The notes under the pieces are model-generated. The model was not told the origin of the DNA, did no database searches, and saw only the letters and a program-made list of their open reading frames with translations. DNA of 64,000 nucleotides. It comes from JAGNRR01 sp964409905. Lineage in GTDB: Bacteria > Bacteroidota > Bacteroidia > Chitinophagales > Chitinophagaceae. Positions 27,230-35,997 of the stretch are shown in pieces. Within the stretch, counting starts at the first letter, position 1. Each line of letters starts with the position of its first letter. The translations under genes were made by a program, and so were the position numbers. The stretch lies in the NCBI GenBank assembly GCA_964409905.1, contig CAYPET010000009.1, forward strand, positions 33,968-97,967, in the 5' to 3' direction.

Positions 27230-28456
27230 ATGCAAGCGACTATGACATCCAGTGCGGACTATATCCAGTTAGAAGAAAAATACAATGCGCATAATTATCA
27301 CCCTTTGCCTGTTGTCTTATCAAAAGGGAAAGGCACTAAAGTATGGGATGTTGAAGGCAAAGAGTACTTTGATTTTTTGAGTGGTTACAGCGCGGTAAAT
27401 CAAGGTCATTGTCACCCCAAAATTATTGCTACGCTGATTGAACAAGCGCAAAAATTAACCCTTACATCCAGAGCTTTTCATTCGGATAAACTGGGTGAAT
27501 TTGCGGCCTATATTACCGAGCTATTTGGCTATGATAAAGTATTGCCCATGAACTCCGGGGTGGAGGCGGTAGAGACCGGTATCAAGTTGGCCCGTCGTTG
27601 GGGTTATGATGTGAAAGGGGTTGCCCCCGGCCAGGCAAAAATTATTGTGTGTGAAGGCAATTTTCATGGTCGCACCGTAAATGTTGTTTCATTCAGCACC
27701 GACCCAAGTTCGCGAAATGGTTTTGGGCCCTATACGCCGGGGTATGAGGTGATACCGTATAATGATGTAACAGCCTTAGCACATGCCCTTGAAGACCAAA
27801 ACGTGGTTGCCTTTTTGGTAGAACCGATTCAAGGCGAGGCGGGTGTAAACGTACCTGACGATGGTTATTTAAGTCAATGTGCTGCATTGTGTAAGAAAAA
27901 AAATGTACTATTTATTTCGGATGAAATTCAAACGGGATTGGCCCGTACAGGTAAAATGTTGTGTGTTGATCATGAGGAAGTGCGTGCTGATATTGTACTG
28001 CTTGGCAAAGCCCTCAGTGGTGGCGCACTGCCTGTTAGTGCCGTATTGGCTGATGATGAAATCATGCTGACCATTAAGCCCGGTGAACATGGTAGCACCT
28101 ACGGCGGTAACCCCTTGGCCTGCGCCGTGGCAAAAACTTCGTTACAGGTTTTGGTTGATGAGGATATGTGCAGCAAAGCCGAATGTTATGGTGAATACTT
28201 CAGAAATGAATTAGCCAAATTAAGCTCACCTCACATTGCACAGGTACGCGGAAAAGGTCTACTAAATGCCATTGTCATCAAACATAATGACCCACAAGCA
28301 GCCTGGAAACTTTGTTTGGAATTAAAAGAAAACGGTATGTTGGCAAAACCTACCCATGGTGATAAAATTCGTTTTGCCCCACCATTAGTCATCACACAAG
28401 AAGAAATCGATACTTGTATAGGTATCATTGCAAAAAGTTTGCACGTACTCAACTAA
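27230..28456 (+). CDS. rocD: Ornithine aminotransferase
   Basis: This class III PLP aminotransferase of 408 residues converts ornithine and 2-oxoglutarate to glutamate semialdehyde and glutamate. DFLSGYSAVNQGHCHPKI is the ornithine aminotransferase signature. FLVEPIQGEAGV, ISDEIQTGLARTGK and LLGKALSGGALPVS (PLP Lys) complete the active site, and EHGSTYGGNPLACAVA closes the substrate pocket. The length equals human and bacterial OATs. An ATG four codons further in (27242) is an alternative start given the promoter spacing. Confidence 0.95.
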   Translation: MQATMTSSADYIQLEEKYNAHNYHPLPVVLSKGKGTKVWDVEGKEYFDFLSGYSAVNQGHCHPKIIATLIEQAQKLTLTSRAFHSDKLGEFAAYITELFGYDKVLPMNSGVEAVETGIKLARRWGYDVKGVAPGQAKIIVCEGNFHGRTVNVVSFSTDPSSRNGFGPYTPGYEVIPYNDVTALAHALEDQNVVAFLVEPIQGEAGVNVPDDGYLSQCAALCKKKNVLFISDEIQTGLARTGKMLCVDHEEVRADIVLLGKALSGGALPVSAVLADDEIMLTIKPGEHGSTYGGNPLACAVAKTSLQVLVDEDMCSKAECYGEYFRNELAKLSSPHIAQVRGKGLLNAIVIKHNDPQAAWKLCLELKENGMLAKPTHGDKIRFAPPLVITQEEIDTCIGIIAKSLHVLN

Positions 28457-28473
28457 GCGGCACCTTACGCACA

Positions 28474-29694
28474 TCATTGTTCCCCTAATTGTGCCGCAAC
28501 AGCTGCAGTGCTCCAGGCATTCTGAAAATTAAACCCACCGGTTACCCCATCTATGTCCAGAATTTCGCCGGCAAAAAACAAGCCCGGTACGATACGACTT
28601 TCCATTGTGATTGGATTCACTTCTTTTAAGTCAATACCACCGCAAGTAACAAACTCTTCCTTAAAAGTAGTTTTACCTTTTACCGGAAATGTTTGACAAA
28701 CCAAATTGTTTATTAGTTTATTTTGCTCCTTTGCCGTTAGTTCGCTCCATTTTGTATTGGGGTTGATTTCTGCCTTAGTTAGCAAGTAGATCCAAAAGCG
28801 TTTTGGCAAATCAAACGGACTTTTGAGAAGCTGTTGCGCACCCATCATGTTTCTTATCTCATTCCAATTGTTGCGTAAAGTATTTTCTGTTTGATTCAAC
28901 CAGTTTACTAAAATTGTAAAATCATAATTTGCATCGTGCAACAAGCGTGCCTGCCATGCACTCAATTTTAATACACAAGGGCCACTAAGCCCCCAATGAG
29001 TAATTAACAATGGGCCTATTTCCTGTGCCTTGCTGGATTGTATGCGCACACTCACATTGGCAATACTTACTCCCATCAACTCTTTCAAATCTTTATTACC
29101 TAGTATATTGAAAGTAAACAAAGATGGAACAGGAGCTATAATATGATGGCCCAAGGCACGCAACCAATCATACTGAGCGTTTTTTGCAAAGCCTCCAGAA
29201 GCCACACAAACATAATCGGCCTCTATCGTGGTGTCCTGCATAGTCAATAAAAATTTAGATGCTTGCTTTTTGATAGCGGTGACCGCTGTAGACAGGCGAA
29301 CGTTTACACCCAGCTTTTGGGCAGTATGAGTCAAGCAGTCGATAACCGTTTGAGATGAATTGGTGGTAGGAAACATTCTGCCATCAGCCTCTGTGTGCAG
29401 GTGCACCCCATTCTTCTGAAACCATGCGATGGTATCTTCCGGGCCAAAACTGTAGAATACTTTTTTCAAAAAATTCTTCCCCCTGGGGTAATGTTTTAAC
29501 AAGTGATTGATGTCATTCACTTTATGAGTAATGTTGCAACGCCCACCACCACTCACTTTCACCTTTTGGAGTACTTTATTTTGCTTTTCTAAAATTGTAA
29601 CGGCCAACTCCGGATTCAGTTCCTTTGCACGAATGGCACAAAAAAAACCTGCCGCACCACCACCGATAATGTACATTTTTTGATGTTTACTCAT
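28474..29694 (-). CDS. HI0933/BaiN-like flavoprotein
   Basis: This 406-residue FAD-dependent oxidoreductase has the Rossmann motif IIGGGAAGFFCAIRA at the N-terminus, VKVSGGGRCNITH, which is diagnostic of the HI0933 family, CVASGGFAKN, and the C-terminal FAGEILDIDGVTGGFN. BaiN members act on bile acids in gut clostridia, but most of the family has unknown substrate. The start overlaps the S4-domain gene by 4 bp, forming the operon acpS, S4 gene, flavoprotein. Confidence 0.88.
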   Translation of the reverse strand: MSKHQKMYIIGGGAAGFFCAIRAKELNPELAVTILEKQNKVLQKVKVSGGGRCNITHKVNDINHLLKHYPRGKNFLKKVFYSFGPEDTIAWFQKNGVHLHTEADGRMFPTTNSSQTVIDCLTHTAQKLGVNVRLSTAVTAIKKQASKFLLTMQDTTIEADYVCVASGGFAKNAQYDWLRALGHHIIAPVPSLFTFNILGNKDLKELMGVSIANVSVRIQSSKAQEIGPLLITHWGLSGPCVLKLSAWQARLLHDANYDFTILVNWLNQTENTLRNNWNEIRNMMGAQQLLKSPFDLPKRFWIYLLTKAEINPNTKWSELTAKEQNKLINNLVCQTFPVKGKTTFKEEFVTCGGIDLKEVNPITMESRIVPGLFFAGEILDIDGVTGGFNFQNAWSTAAVAAQLGEQ

Positions 29695-30062
29695 TCCAAA
29701 AAGTCATCTAAATCTCTTCGTTGTCGCTTGGTTGGCCTGCCTACTTTGCTAAAACGTTTTCCCGTATAAAAACTAGCAGCCATGGGTTTTACTTTTTTCT
29801 TTAAATCCTCTGGGGTATTGTCTTTATAGTATTGGATGGCTTCAGTAAATTTTACGCGTTTTTCGAGCAGATCAAGTACTTCAATATTCCAGCTGCGGGC
29901 TTCCGTTTCAATGTCTATACGATCTCCTATTTGTACATTACGGGCAGGCTTTACAGCGTCGCCAAGTATTTTTACTTTGCCCTTTATGCATGCATTTGCG
30001 GCCAAGGTGCGCGTTTTAAAAACACGAATTGCCCATAAATATTTGTCCAACCGTACTTTCAT
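29691..30062 (-). CDS. S4-domain RNA-binding protein (Hsp15-like)
   Basis: This 123-residue protein starts with a full S4 fold (VRLDKYLWAIRVFKTRTLAANACIKGKV, then VQIGDRI) and ends in a basic tail FSKVGRPTKRQRRDLDDF. The size and layout equal Hsp15, which binds stalled 50S subunits carrying nascent chains. It overlaps acpS by 1 bp and the flavoprotein gene by 4 bp. Confidence 0.88.
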   Translation of the reverse strand: MKVRLDKYLWAIRVFKTRTLAANACIKGKVKILGDAVKPARNVQIGDRIDIETEARSWNIEVLDLLEKRVKFTEAIQYYKDNTPEDLKKKVKPMAASFYTGKRFSKVGRPTKRQRRDLDDFLE

Positions 30063-30436
30063 TATTTTTCGATAATTACATAGGCCATGGCATGCGTATC
30101 AGTATGTGATATACTCACATGTATATGTTGCAACCCTTTATCAATAAACCCTTGCAATGTTTCGCCCGTTAGCCTGACATCCGGGTTTCCGTGTTCATCC
30201 TTTATGGTTTCAATTTCAGGCAGGCGGTGATTACCAATAAACTTTACCCCAAATGCCTTTAGAAAAGCCTCCTTCACTGCCCAGCGTGCGGCAAAATGCA
30301 TAGCCGGTTTTTTCTGACTTTCGCAATAGACTATTTCATTTTGAGTAAAAACGTGTGTCTTGAAGGCTTCATTGCGGCTAATTTTATCAGCAATCCGACT
30401 AATTTCTACTAAATCTGTACCAATACCGGCTATCAT
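30062..30436 (-). CDS. acpS: Holo-[acyl-carrier-protein] synthase
   Basis: This 124-residue enzyme transfers 4'-phosphopantetheine from CoA to acyl carrier protein. GIGTDLVEISRI gives the Mg-binding Asp, and FAARWAVKEAFLKAFG the second metal ligand and catalytic region. HVSISHTDTHAMAYVI completes the fold. It is the first gene of a minus-strand operon; no TAnnTTTG box stands directly before it. Confidence 0.93.
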   Translation of the reverse strand: MIAGIGTDLVEISRIADKISRNEAFKTHVFTQNEIVYCESQKKPAMHFAARWAVKEAFLKAFGVKFIGNHRLPEIETIKDEHGNPDVRLTGETLQGFIDKGLQHIHVSISHTDTHAMAYVIIEK

Positions 30437-30587
30437 TACGGGTAAAGATAATAAGGTGTTTGCGAAAAGGGTGAATTGTTAAAAAAACAGCTCGCTGCTT
30501 TTTTTTGATAATATTCGTTTGTTAATAAATTGTTCCCGCTTTACCTTAACGGCGATAGAAATTTTCATCATTTAAACCCAAATTTAT

Positions 30588-30893
30588 ATGGACGTAAGAA
30601 TCAATACGCAGCGATTCACCGCTGATAGGAAGTTGACTGAACTTGTCAACGAAAAAATCCAAAAATTATCAACCTTTCATGATCGTATTACAACGGTCGA
30701 TGTTTTTCTTAGGTTGGATAATGTGGTGCATAATATTAAAGATAAAGTTGCCGAAATTAAGGTGCATATACCCGGTCATACCTTTTTTATAAAACATGAA
30801 TCCAAAACATTCGAAGAAAGTTTTGATCATTGCTTTCATTCTATGACAAAGCAAATTAAACGCCATAAAGAAAAACTATTAGAAGCGCATTAA
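30588..30893 (+). CDS. hpf: Ribosome hibernation-promoting factor / RaiA-like
   Basis: This 101-residue protein of the short HPF/RaiA type binds the 30S decoding region in slow growth and helps store ribosomes. DVRINTQRFTADRKLTELVNEKIQKL, the KVAEIKVHIPGHTFFIKHE strand and the final helix DHCFHSMTKQIKRHKEKL with basic face fit the family. No long C-terminal dimerisation domain is present. A strong terminator follows after 18 bp. Confidence 0.88.
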   Translation: MDVRINTQRFTADRKLTELVNEKIQKLSTFHDRITTVDVFLRLDNVVHNIKDKVAEIKVHIPGHTFFIKHESKTFEESFDHCFHSMTKQIKRHKEKLLEAH

Positions 30894-30911
30894 CCATTTT
30901 TCATTTGGTAG

Positions 30912-30949
30912 AACGCCCTTAACAAATTTGTTGAGGGCGTTTTATTTTT
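30912..30949 (+). terminator. Terminator after hpf
   Basis: This is a long almost perfect hairpin: 15-bp arms with one G-U pair spanning 30912-30941, the innermost AAATTT serving as loop, then TTTATTTTT. Confidence 0.88.
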
Positions 30950-30996
30950 ACGAAATTGATACTCAATCGTCCGGTTACACTTACTTTTAAATTCGC

Positions 30997-31803
30997 ATGA
31001 TTTGTTTCCCTAATGCTAAAATTAATCTCGGCCTGCAGATAATTGGCAAGCGTAATGATGGTTATCATGAAATTGCCAGCTGTTTATATCCTATTGCATT
31101 AACTGACGCTTTAGAGTTTCATGAGGCAATGAGCTTTGAGTTTAAACAGTCTGGAACAGCACTGGACAACAGCCCACAGGACAACATTATTGTAAAAACA
31201 TATGAATTCCTAAAAAGGAAACAACCTCAAATCCCCCCGCTATACATCCATTTGCTAAAAAACATTCCCTTTGGTGCAGGGCTCGGTGGAGGTTCGGCAG
31301 ATGCAGCCTTTTTCATGCGTGAAGTGTTGGCTTATTTTAATATCGATATTCCCATGGCAGTTCAAGAGGAATGGATAGCCGAAATAGGAAGTGATTGTGC
31401 TTTTTTTATCCAAAACCGACCTGCTTTGGCTACAGGCAGAGGTGAAATATTGACTCCTGTGGAAATAGATTTGAGCAGTTTTAACATCCAATTGATTGCG
31501 CCAAACATCCATATTAGCACAGCGAGGGCTTATGCAGGCCTTGAAATACGAAAACATCAGTATTCATTGAAAGATGTATTAAATACAGATGTAGCCGAAT
31601 GGAAAAATGTATTAAGCAATGATTTTGAGCATCACATATTCCAACAAGAGCCAAAACTAGCTGAAATCAAAGACCAACTCTATGCCGGCGGCGCCCTATA
31701 TGCTTCATTAAGCGGCAGCGGCAGCAGCATGTATGGCATATTTGCTAAAAACAAAAAAGCCGATATCACTTTGGACATCGGCTTTAGCGAATTTGCTTGC
31801 TAA
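30997..31803 (+). CDS. ispE: 4-diphosphocytidyl-2-C-methyl-D-erythritol kinase
   Basis: This GHMP kinase phosphorylates CDP-methylerythritol in the MEP isoprenoid pathway. The 268-residue product starts with NAKINLGLQIIGKRNDGYHE. The ATP loop is IPFGAGLGGGSADAAF near residue 90 and the C-terminal GHMP motif is ASLSGSGSSMYGIF. A near-consensus TAAATTCG lies directly before the ATG. Its last codons overlap the terminator of the convergent rplT. Confidence 0.95.
   Translation: MICFPNAKINLGLQIIGKRNDGYHEIASCLYPIALTDALEFHEAMSFEFKQSGTALDNSPQDNIIVKTYEFLKRKQPQIPPLYIHLLKNIPFGAGLGGGSADAAFFMREVLAYFNIDIPMAVQEEWIAEIGSDCAFFIQNRPALATGRGEILTPVEIDLSSFNIQLIAPNIHISTARAYAGLEIRKHQYSLKDVLNTDVAEWKNVLSNDFEHHIFQQEPKLAEIKDQLYAGGALYASLSGSGSSMYGIFAKNKKADITLDIGFSEFAC
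31753..31785 (-). terminator. Terminator of rpmI-rplT embedded in ispE
   Basis: Arms AAAGCCGAT and ATCGGCTTT with a 12-nt loop are followed on the minus strand by a T run. They lie 21 bp past the rplT stop and inside the coding 3' end of ispE. Confidence 0.75.
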
Positions 31804-31805
31804 GT

Positions 31806-32150
31806 TTATTTTACTTGAGCAACAATGCTTTTGAAAACTTCAGGCTCGTTCATGGCTAAATCTGCCAAAACCTTTCTGTTCAATTTGATGTCTTTTTTGT
31901 TTAGTTTGTCCATCAAAACACTATAACTCATATCCTCCTGGCGGGCAGCAGCATTGATACGGGCAATCCACAAATTTCGATAATCGCGCTTTTTAAGCTT
32001 ACGACCTCTGAATTTGTAAGTCATTCCTTTCTCAACAACATTCTTGGCAACGGTATAAACGTTTTTACGTTTACCTACAAAGCCTTTCGCCTGCTTTAAT
32101 ATTTTCTTTCTTCTGGCCTTGCTGGCTACTGAATTTTTTGAACGTGGCAT
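31806..32150 (-). CDS. rplT: Ribosomal protein bL20
   Basis: This 114-residue large-subunit protein is needed for early 50S assembly. The N-terminus MPRSKNSVASKARRKKILKQA, the FRGRKLKKRDYRNLWIARINAA segment and the C-terminal LNRKVLADLAMNEPEVF are canonical. It is co-transcribed with rpmI (30-bp spacing). In other bacteria bL20 represses its own operon; no such structure is obvious in the short leader here. Confidence 0.97.
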   Translation of the reverse strand: MPRSKNSVASKARRKKILKQAKGFVGKRKNVYTVAKNVVEKGMTYKFRGRKLKKRDYRNLWIARINAAARQEDMSYSVLMDKLNKKDIKLNRKVLADLAMNEPEVFKSIVAQVK

Positions 32151-32180
32151 GTCTAATTATTTTTTAGAGTACTTAATTTT

Positions 32181-32381
32181 TTATCCGCCTATTGCTAATA
32201 ATCTTTTCACTAAACGCTCATTTGTGCTATCTATGATAGCAGACTTACGCAATGCACGTTTACGTTTCTTCGACTTCTTGGTCAAAATGTGACTTGTGAA
32301 GGCTTTTCTTCGTGATATTTTTCCTGAACCGGTAAGCTTAAATCGCTTCTTGCTTCCGGAGTGTGTTTTCATTTTTGGCAT
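32181..32381 (-). CDS. rpmI: Ribosomal protein bL35
   Basis: This 66-residue basic protein begins MPKMKTHSGSKKRFKLTGSG and is typical bL35. It is first in the operon. infC, which usually precedes it, is not present; instead a promoter box lies 22 nt upstream and a divergent transporter gene beyond. Confidence 0.96.
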   Translation of the reverse strand: MPKMKTHSGSKKRFKLTGSGKISRRKAFTSHILTKKSKKRKRALRKSAIIDSTNERLVKRLLAIGG

Positions 32382-32403
32382 ATACTCAAAAAATTAAGGA
32401 GTG

Positions 32404-32411
32404 CAAATGTA
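32404..32411 (-). promoter_or_regulatory. TACATTTG -7 box for rpmI-rplT
   Basis: This exact TAnnTTTG match on the minus strand lies 22 nt before the rpmI ATG. It predicts a leader of about 15 nt, too short for an infC-type attenuator. Confidence 0.65.
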
Positions 32412-32557
32412 TTTTTTCTTTTGGAAACAGCCAATAATTAAAACAATTAATTATTAGCACAAACAGCTTATTAACCTAAAAACTGTTCAAACTAGGCCAA
32501 ATATATCTTCATTTTGAATCTAAACTGTCCCGAATTACGGTATTTTGCACTTCAATA

Positions 32558-33472
32558 ATGAAACAGGCCCTCCTAAAAATGCATTTAGCCGTATTCCTAT
32601 GGGGGTTTACAGGTATTTTGGGCCGCGCCATCCAATTGGATGCCTTTCCGTTGGTCTGGTATAGGGTACTACTGAGTTCGGGATTCTTTTTATTACTACT
32701 TCTATATAGAAAAGAAAAAATTAGTGTATCGACCCGCGAGCTGTTGCGATTTGGATTGATTGGGTCTATCATTGCCGTTCATTGGTGCAGTTTTTATGGG
32801 GCTATTAAATATGCCAATGCGAGTATTGCTTTGGTTTGTCTGGCAACGGCCGGTATTTTCACTGCCATACTCGAACCGCTATTTTTAAAAACCAGATTTA
32901 ACAAAAAGGAGCTTTTTATCGGCTTTATTGCACTTATTGGGATGTATTTCATCTACCGCTTCGAATTTGAGTATGCTACCGGAATATTATTGGGCATTCT
33001 AGCTGCAGTGCTTAGTTCCTTATTTACCGTTTTGAATAAAAAAATAGTGGCCGGGTATTCACCCAGGTTGGTTGCCTTTTATGAAATACTCTTTGGCTTT
33101 ATTTTTTTATCGGCCCTGTTACCTGTTTACTTGCATTACTTCCCTCAGGCAAGCTTTACGCCTAGCGCTGAAGATTGGTTGTGGTTGGTAGTATTAAGTT
33201 TGTTTTGTACAGTTTGGGGGCAGGCGCTTGCGCTGGAAGCCCTCAAGAAGCTCTCCTCATTTACCACGGTTTTGCTGGTGAATCTAGAGCCAGTGTATGG
33301 CATATTTCTAGCCATTCTGGTTTATAACGAGAATAAAGAGTTGGGGTGGGGATTCTTTATTGGTATGCTACTAATAGCCAGTAGTGTAGCATTTCACTCT
33401 TTTCAAATGTTGCCAAAAGACAATAAACTACGCAAGCGGTTTAACCTCAGGCGAATTTTTATCAGGCAATAA
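32558..33472 (+). CDS. EamA/DMT family transporter
   Basis: This 304-residue inner-membrane transporter has ten predicted helices in two EamA repeats. The first repeat begins LHLAVFLWGFTGILGRAIQL-like and the second AVLSSLFTVLNKKIVAGYSP. The conserved end LEPVYGIFLAILVYNE of repeat two is present. The drug/metabolite transporter family moves amino acids, nucleosides or other metabolites; the substrate cannot be read from the sequence. The final residues are basic, consistent with a cytoplasmic C-terminus. Confidence 0.85.
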   Translation: MKQALLKMHLAVFLWGFTGILGRAIQLDAFPLVWYRVLLSSGFFLLLLLYRKEKISVSTRELLRFGLIGSIIAVHWCSFYGAIKYANASIALVCLATAGIFTAILEPLFLKTRFNKKELFIGFIALIGMYFIYRFEFEYATGILLGILAAVLSSLFTVLNKKIVAGYSPRLVAFYEILFGFIFLSALLPVYLHYFPQASFTPSAEDWLWLVVLSLFCTVWGQALALEALKKLSSFTTVLLVNLEPVYGIFLAILVYNENKELGWGFFIGMLLIASSVAFHSFQMLPKDNKLRKRFNLRRIFIRQ

Positions 33473-33482
33473 GGGTTACTGA

Positions 33483-34316
33483 CTATTGCCAGCCTCCACC
33501 CAGCGCCTTATACAAGTTAATCACCGCAATCATTTGCAGCATGAATGTCGAAAACAGCTTCGGTCTATCCTGCATATCCATTACACGTAAGGTAGAAATT
33601 ATACCACGTCCGGTGTCGTCATATCGCATCAAATCTGCCACTTCAAAACTTTTCTCCTGAAAAAATTTATCTGCACCTTGTTGTTGCAAACCGATTACTT
33701 TTCTGAGTATGGTGCCCACACTTTGTGTAGATACCGTTCCATAACTTTCCTTTAGTTCGTCTTTGCCCTCATTGGTTACAAATTGCAGTACGCGGATAAA
33801 ATCTTTTAAATCGAGCAGAGGCAATTTGTTATCATCACAATATTTAAAAATCATTGACACAATACTTTCCTGAGTATCATTCAGGTCAAGAATTTTAGAC
33901 AGCAACACCGGGCCAAACTCCGAGACGGTGGCTTTAAGACGCGTGCCGGGTTCATCACTTAATGTGAGTAATTCAAGCGGATAGGCTTCAGGTTTGTACT
34001 CAATGCCAATGTATTGGCATCGTTTTTCTATATGTTTATTTGTAGTACCAGGGGCGCCAAGACCACTCAAGTCGCCTTTGATGTCCATCAGCAATACTGG
34101 TATGCTGGCATCACTCATACATTCCGCCAATACATGCAAACTTTTTGTTTTACCTGTACCGGTAGCCCCAGCAATGAGTCCATGCCTATTCAATGTCTTT
34201 AGTGGTATATTAATCTGGAGACCGGCAACAGCTTCACCATTATGAATAGCGCACCCAATCAAAGCGCTTTCTCCTTCAAAAGTATAAGCACTGCGTATTT
34301 CTTCCTGAAAATCATT
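33483..34316 (-). pseudogene. HerA-like ATPase (DUF853), truncated and fused to the tail of a NodT/TolC-type efflux protein
   Basis: Residues of a HerA/DUF853 ATPase are clear: IPLKTLNRHGLIAGATGTGKTKSLHV (Walker A), VLLMDIKGDLSGLGAPG, then RGIISTLRVMDMQDRPKLFSTFMLQM. The family continues for ~250 more residues with a Walker B and C-terminal motor. Here it switches instead to IAVINLYKALGGGWQ and a stop, which is how NodT-type outer-membrane factors end. The 5' side is also irregular: the first allowed start is TTG 34262. The same frame encodes the family N-terminus (NDFQEEIRSAYTFEGESALIG) back to 34316 without ATG, GTG or TTG. Deletion, recombination or misassembly are all possible. Confidence 0.75.
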
Positions 34317-34393
34317 GGTGCAATTTACAAACTATGGCACAATACTGTATATCAGGATGAAGATTGCTACAATAAATGTTTTACATTTAAGCT

Positions 34394-34681
34394 ATGAATC
34401 CACTGCTTAGCAATACGTTAGAGGCGCTGCGCGTCAAAGTGGCCAATTTAGTCGCTACAAAGCAAACTCTCGAAAAAGAGTTGAAAGTATTACAGCTTGA
34501 AAAGCAAAAACTTGAAACAGCGCTTCAAAATGCCCTGTCAGAATTAGAGAGCGAAAAAAATAAACAAGTAGCACAAGAACTAGGTAGTAAAAAAATTGAA
34601 AATGCTGAACTGATTAAACAAATTGATAAATACATCAAACTAATTGACACCAGCATCGCTCAAGTAAAAAGTGATGTATAA
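34394..34681 (+). CDS. Small coiled-coil protein
   Basis: This 95-residue protein is almost wholly predicted coiled coil (heptads from VANLVATKQTLEKELKVL through LESEKNK), ending with IDKYIKLIDTSIAQ. Similar small coiled-coil proteins in Bacteroidota precede zapA and ribonuclease Y and resemble the division factor ZapB in form. No zapA follows here, so a division role is only a possibility. Confidence 0.7.
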   Translation: MNPLLSNTLEALRVKVANLVATKQTLEKELKVLQLEKQKLETALQNALSELESEKNKQVAQELGSKKIENAELIKQIDKYIKLIDTSIAQVKSDV

Positions 34682-34683
34682 AA

Positions 34684-34703
34684 AAACCCGCCAAGGCGGG
34701 TTT
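34684..34703 (+). terminator. Shared terminator between the coiled-coil gene and pgk
   Basis: Perfect 9-bp arms AAACCCGCC/GGCGGGTTT with an AA loop lie directly after the + strand stop. A run of A upstream also gives a T tract for the minus strand, so it probably ends pgk transcripts too. Confidence 0.8.
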
Positions 34704-34727
34704 AATCATTCATATAAGGGCTTGGTT

Positions 34728-35918
34728 TTATGCAGCTGTAATAGCCTCAATACCCGGTAGTTTTTTACCTTCAAAAAACTCGAGCATGGCTCCTCCTCCG
34801 GTACTTACATAGCTTACCCGATTGGCCAAATGAAACTTATTAATAGCAGCAACGCTATCACCTCCTCCAATCAACGAAAAAGCACCACCTATGGTTGCCT
34901 GAGCGATGACCTCTGCAATCGCCTTGGTGCCTGTCTGAAATTTTTCCATTTCAAAAACACCCATAGGGCCATTCCATAAAATTGTTTTAGAATCATATAT
35001 CACCTGTGAGAAATTTTTTATTGATTCCGGACCAATATCCAAGCCCATCCAGCCTGACTCTATCAAGGTGTTGGAACATGTTTTTGTATCAGCCTCATTG
35101 CTGAATTTATCGGCTACAATACTATCAGTAGGTATGAGCAATTGCACGCCTTTTTGCTGTGCTTTTTGTAGCAATTCATTGGCTAGCTCCAATTTATCAT
35201 CTTCTACCAGCGAATTACCTATTTCATTCCCCTGTGCCTTTAAAAAGGTGTAAGCCATACCGCCGCCTATTATAATATTATCAGCAACTTCCAGCAGTTT
35301 TTCTATGATAAGTATTTTATCACTCACTTTTGCCCCACCTAAAATGGCTGTAAAAGGCTTCTCTGCTTCATTTAATACCTTATTGGCGTTATTCACCTCA
35401 GCCTCCATCAACAAGCCAAACATTTTATGGTCAGCGTCAAAATAATGCGCCACTACTGCAGTAGAAGCATGTGCACGGTGCGCAGTACCAAAGGCGTCAT
35501 TTACGTAAACATCACCTAATAAAGCCAACTCTTTAGCAAACTGCTCATCCCCTGCAGTTTCTTCTTTTCTAAAACGTACATTCTCCAGCAGCATCACCTC
35601 CCCTGCCTGCATATCGGATTGCATGGCCTTGGCTTCATCGGTGGTAGCTGCAAACTTGACCTCGCGACCCAACAAGTGGGCCAGGTGACCGCTGATGTGG
35701 CGAAGCGAGAATTTATCCTGCACTTCACCCTTTGGCCGACCCAAGTGTGACATGATAACTAATTTACCGCCACCCTTCAATATTGTTTCAATGGTGGGTA
35801 ATGTAGCACGCATGCGGGTATCATCGGTGATTTCCATGTTGTCGTTAAAAGGCACATTGAAATCTACACGAAGCAATACGCGTTTATCCTGAAAGTTGAA
35901 CGTTGATATCTTACTCAT
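34728..35918 (-). CDS. pgk: Phosphoglycerate kinase
   Basis: This 396-residue glycolytic enzyme transfers phosphate between 1,3-bisphosphoglycerate and ADP. RVLLRVDFNVPFND at the N-terminus, SHLGRPKGE, GDVYVNDAFGTAHRAHAS, the ATP-site AILGGAKVSDKI and the C-terminal GGGDSVAA(I) loop are all present. It follows gap but an intrinsic terminator stands between them, so it may have its own promoter or be made by read-through. Confidence 0.97.
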   Translation of the reverse strand: MSKISTFNFQDKRVLLRVDFNVPFNDNMEITDDTRMRATLPTIETILKGGGKLVIMSHLGRPKGEVQDKFSLRHISGHLAHLLGREVKFAATTDEAKAMQSDMQAGEVMLLENVRFRKEETAGDEQFAKELALLGDVYVNDAFGTAHRAHASTAVVAHYFDADHKMFGLLMEAEVNNANKVLNEAEKPFTAILGGAKVSDKILIIEKLLEVADNIIIGGGMAYTFLKAQGNEIGNSLVEDDKLELANELLQKAQQKGVQLLIPTDSIVADKFSNEADTKTCSNTLIESGWMGLDIGPESIKNFSQVIYDSKTILWNGPMGVFEMEKFQTGTKAIAEVIAQATIGGAFSLIGGGDSVAAINKFHLANRVSYVSTGGGAMLEFFEGKKLPGIEAITAA

Positions 35919-35929
35919 AATTGAAAATT

Positions 35930-35976
35930 AAAAAAAAGCGCTGTAAGCTTGATTTCTCAGTTGGCTACAGCGCTTT
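35930..35976 (-). terminator. Terminator between gap and pgk
   Basis: On the minus strand, 21 bp after the gap stop, arms AAAGCGCTGTA/TACAGCGCTTT enclose a 20-nt loop and are followed by a long T run. Confidence 0.8.
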
Positions 35977-35997
35977 AATAGTTGAATTATAATTTAT

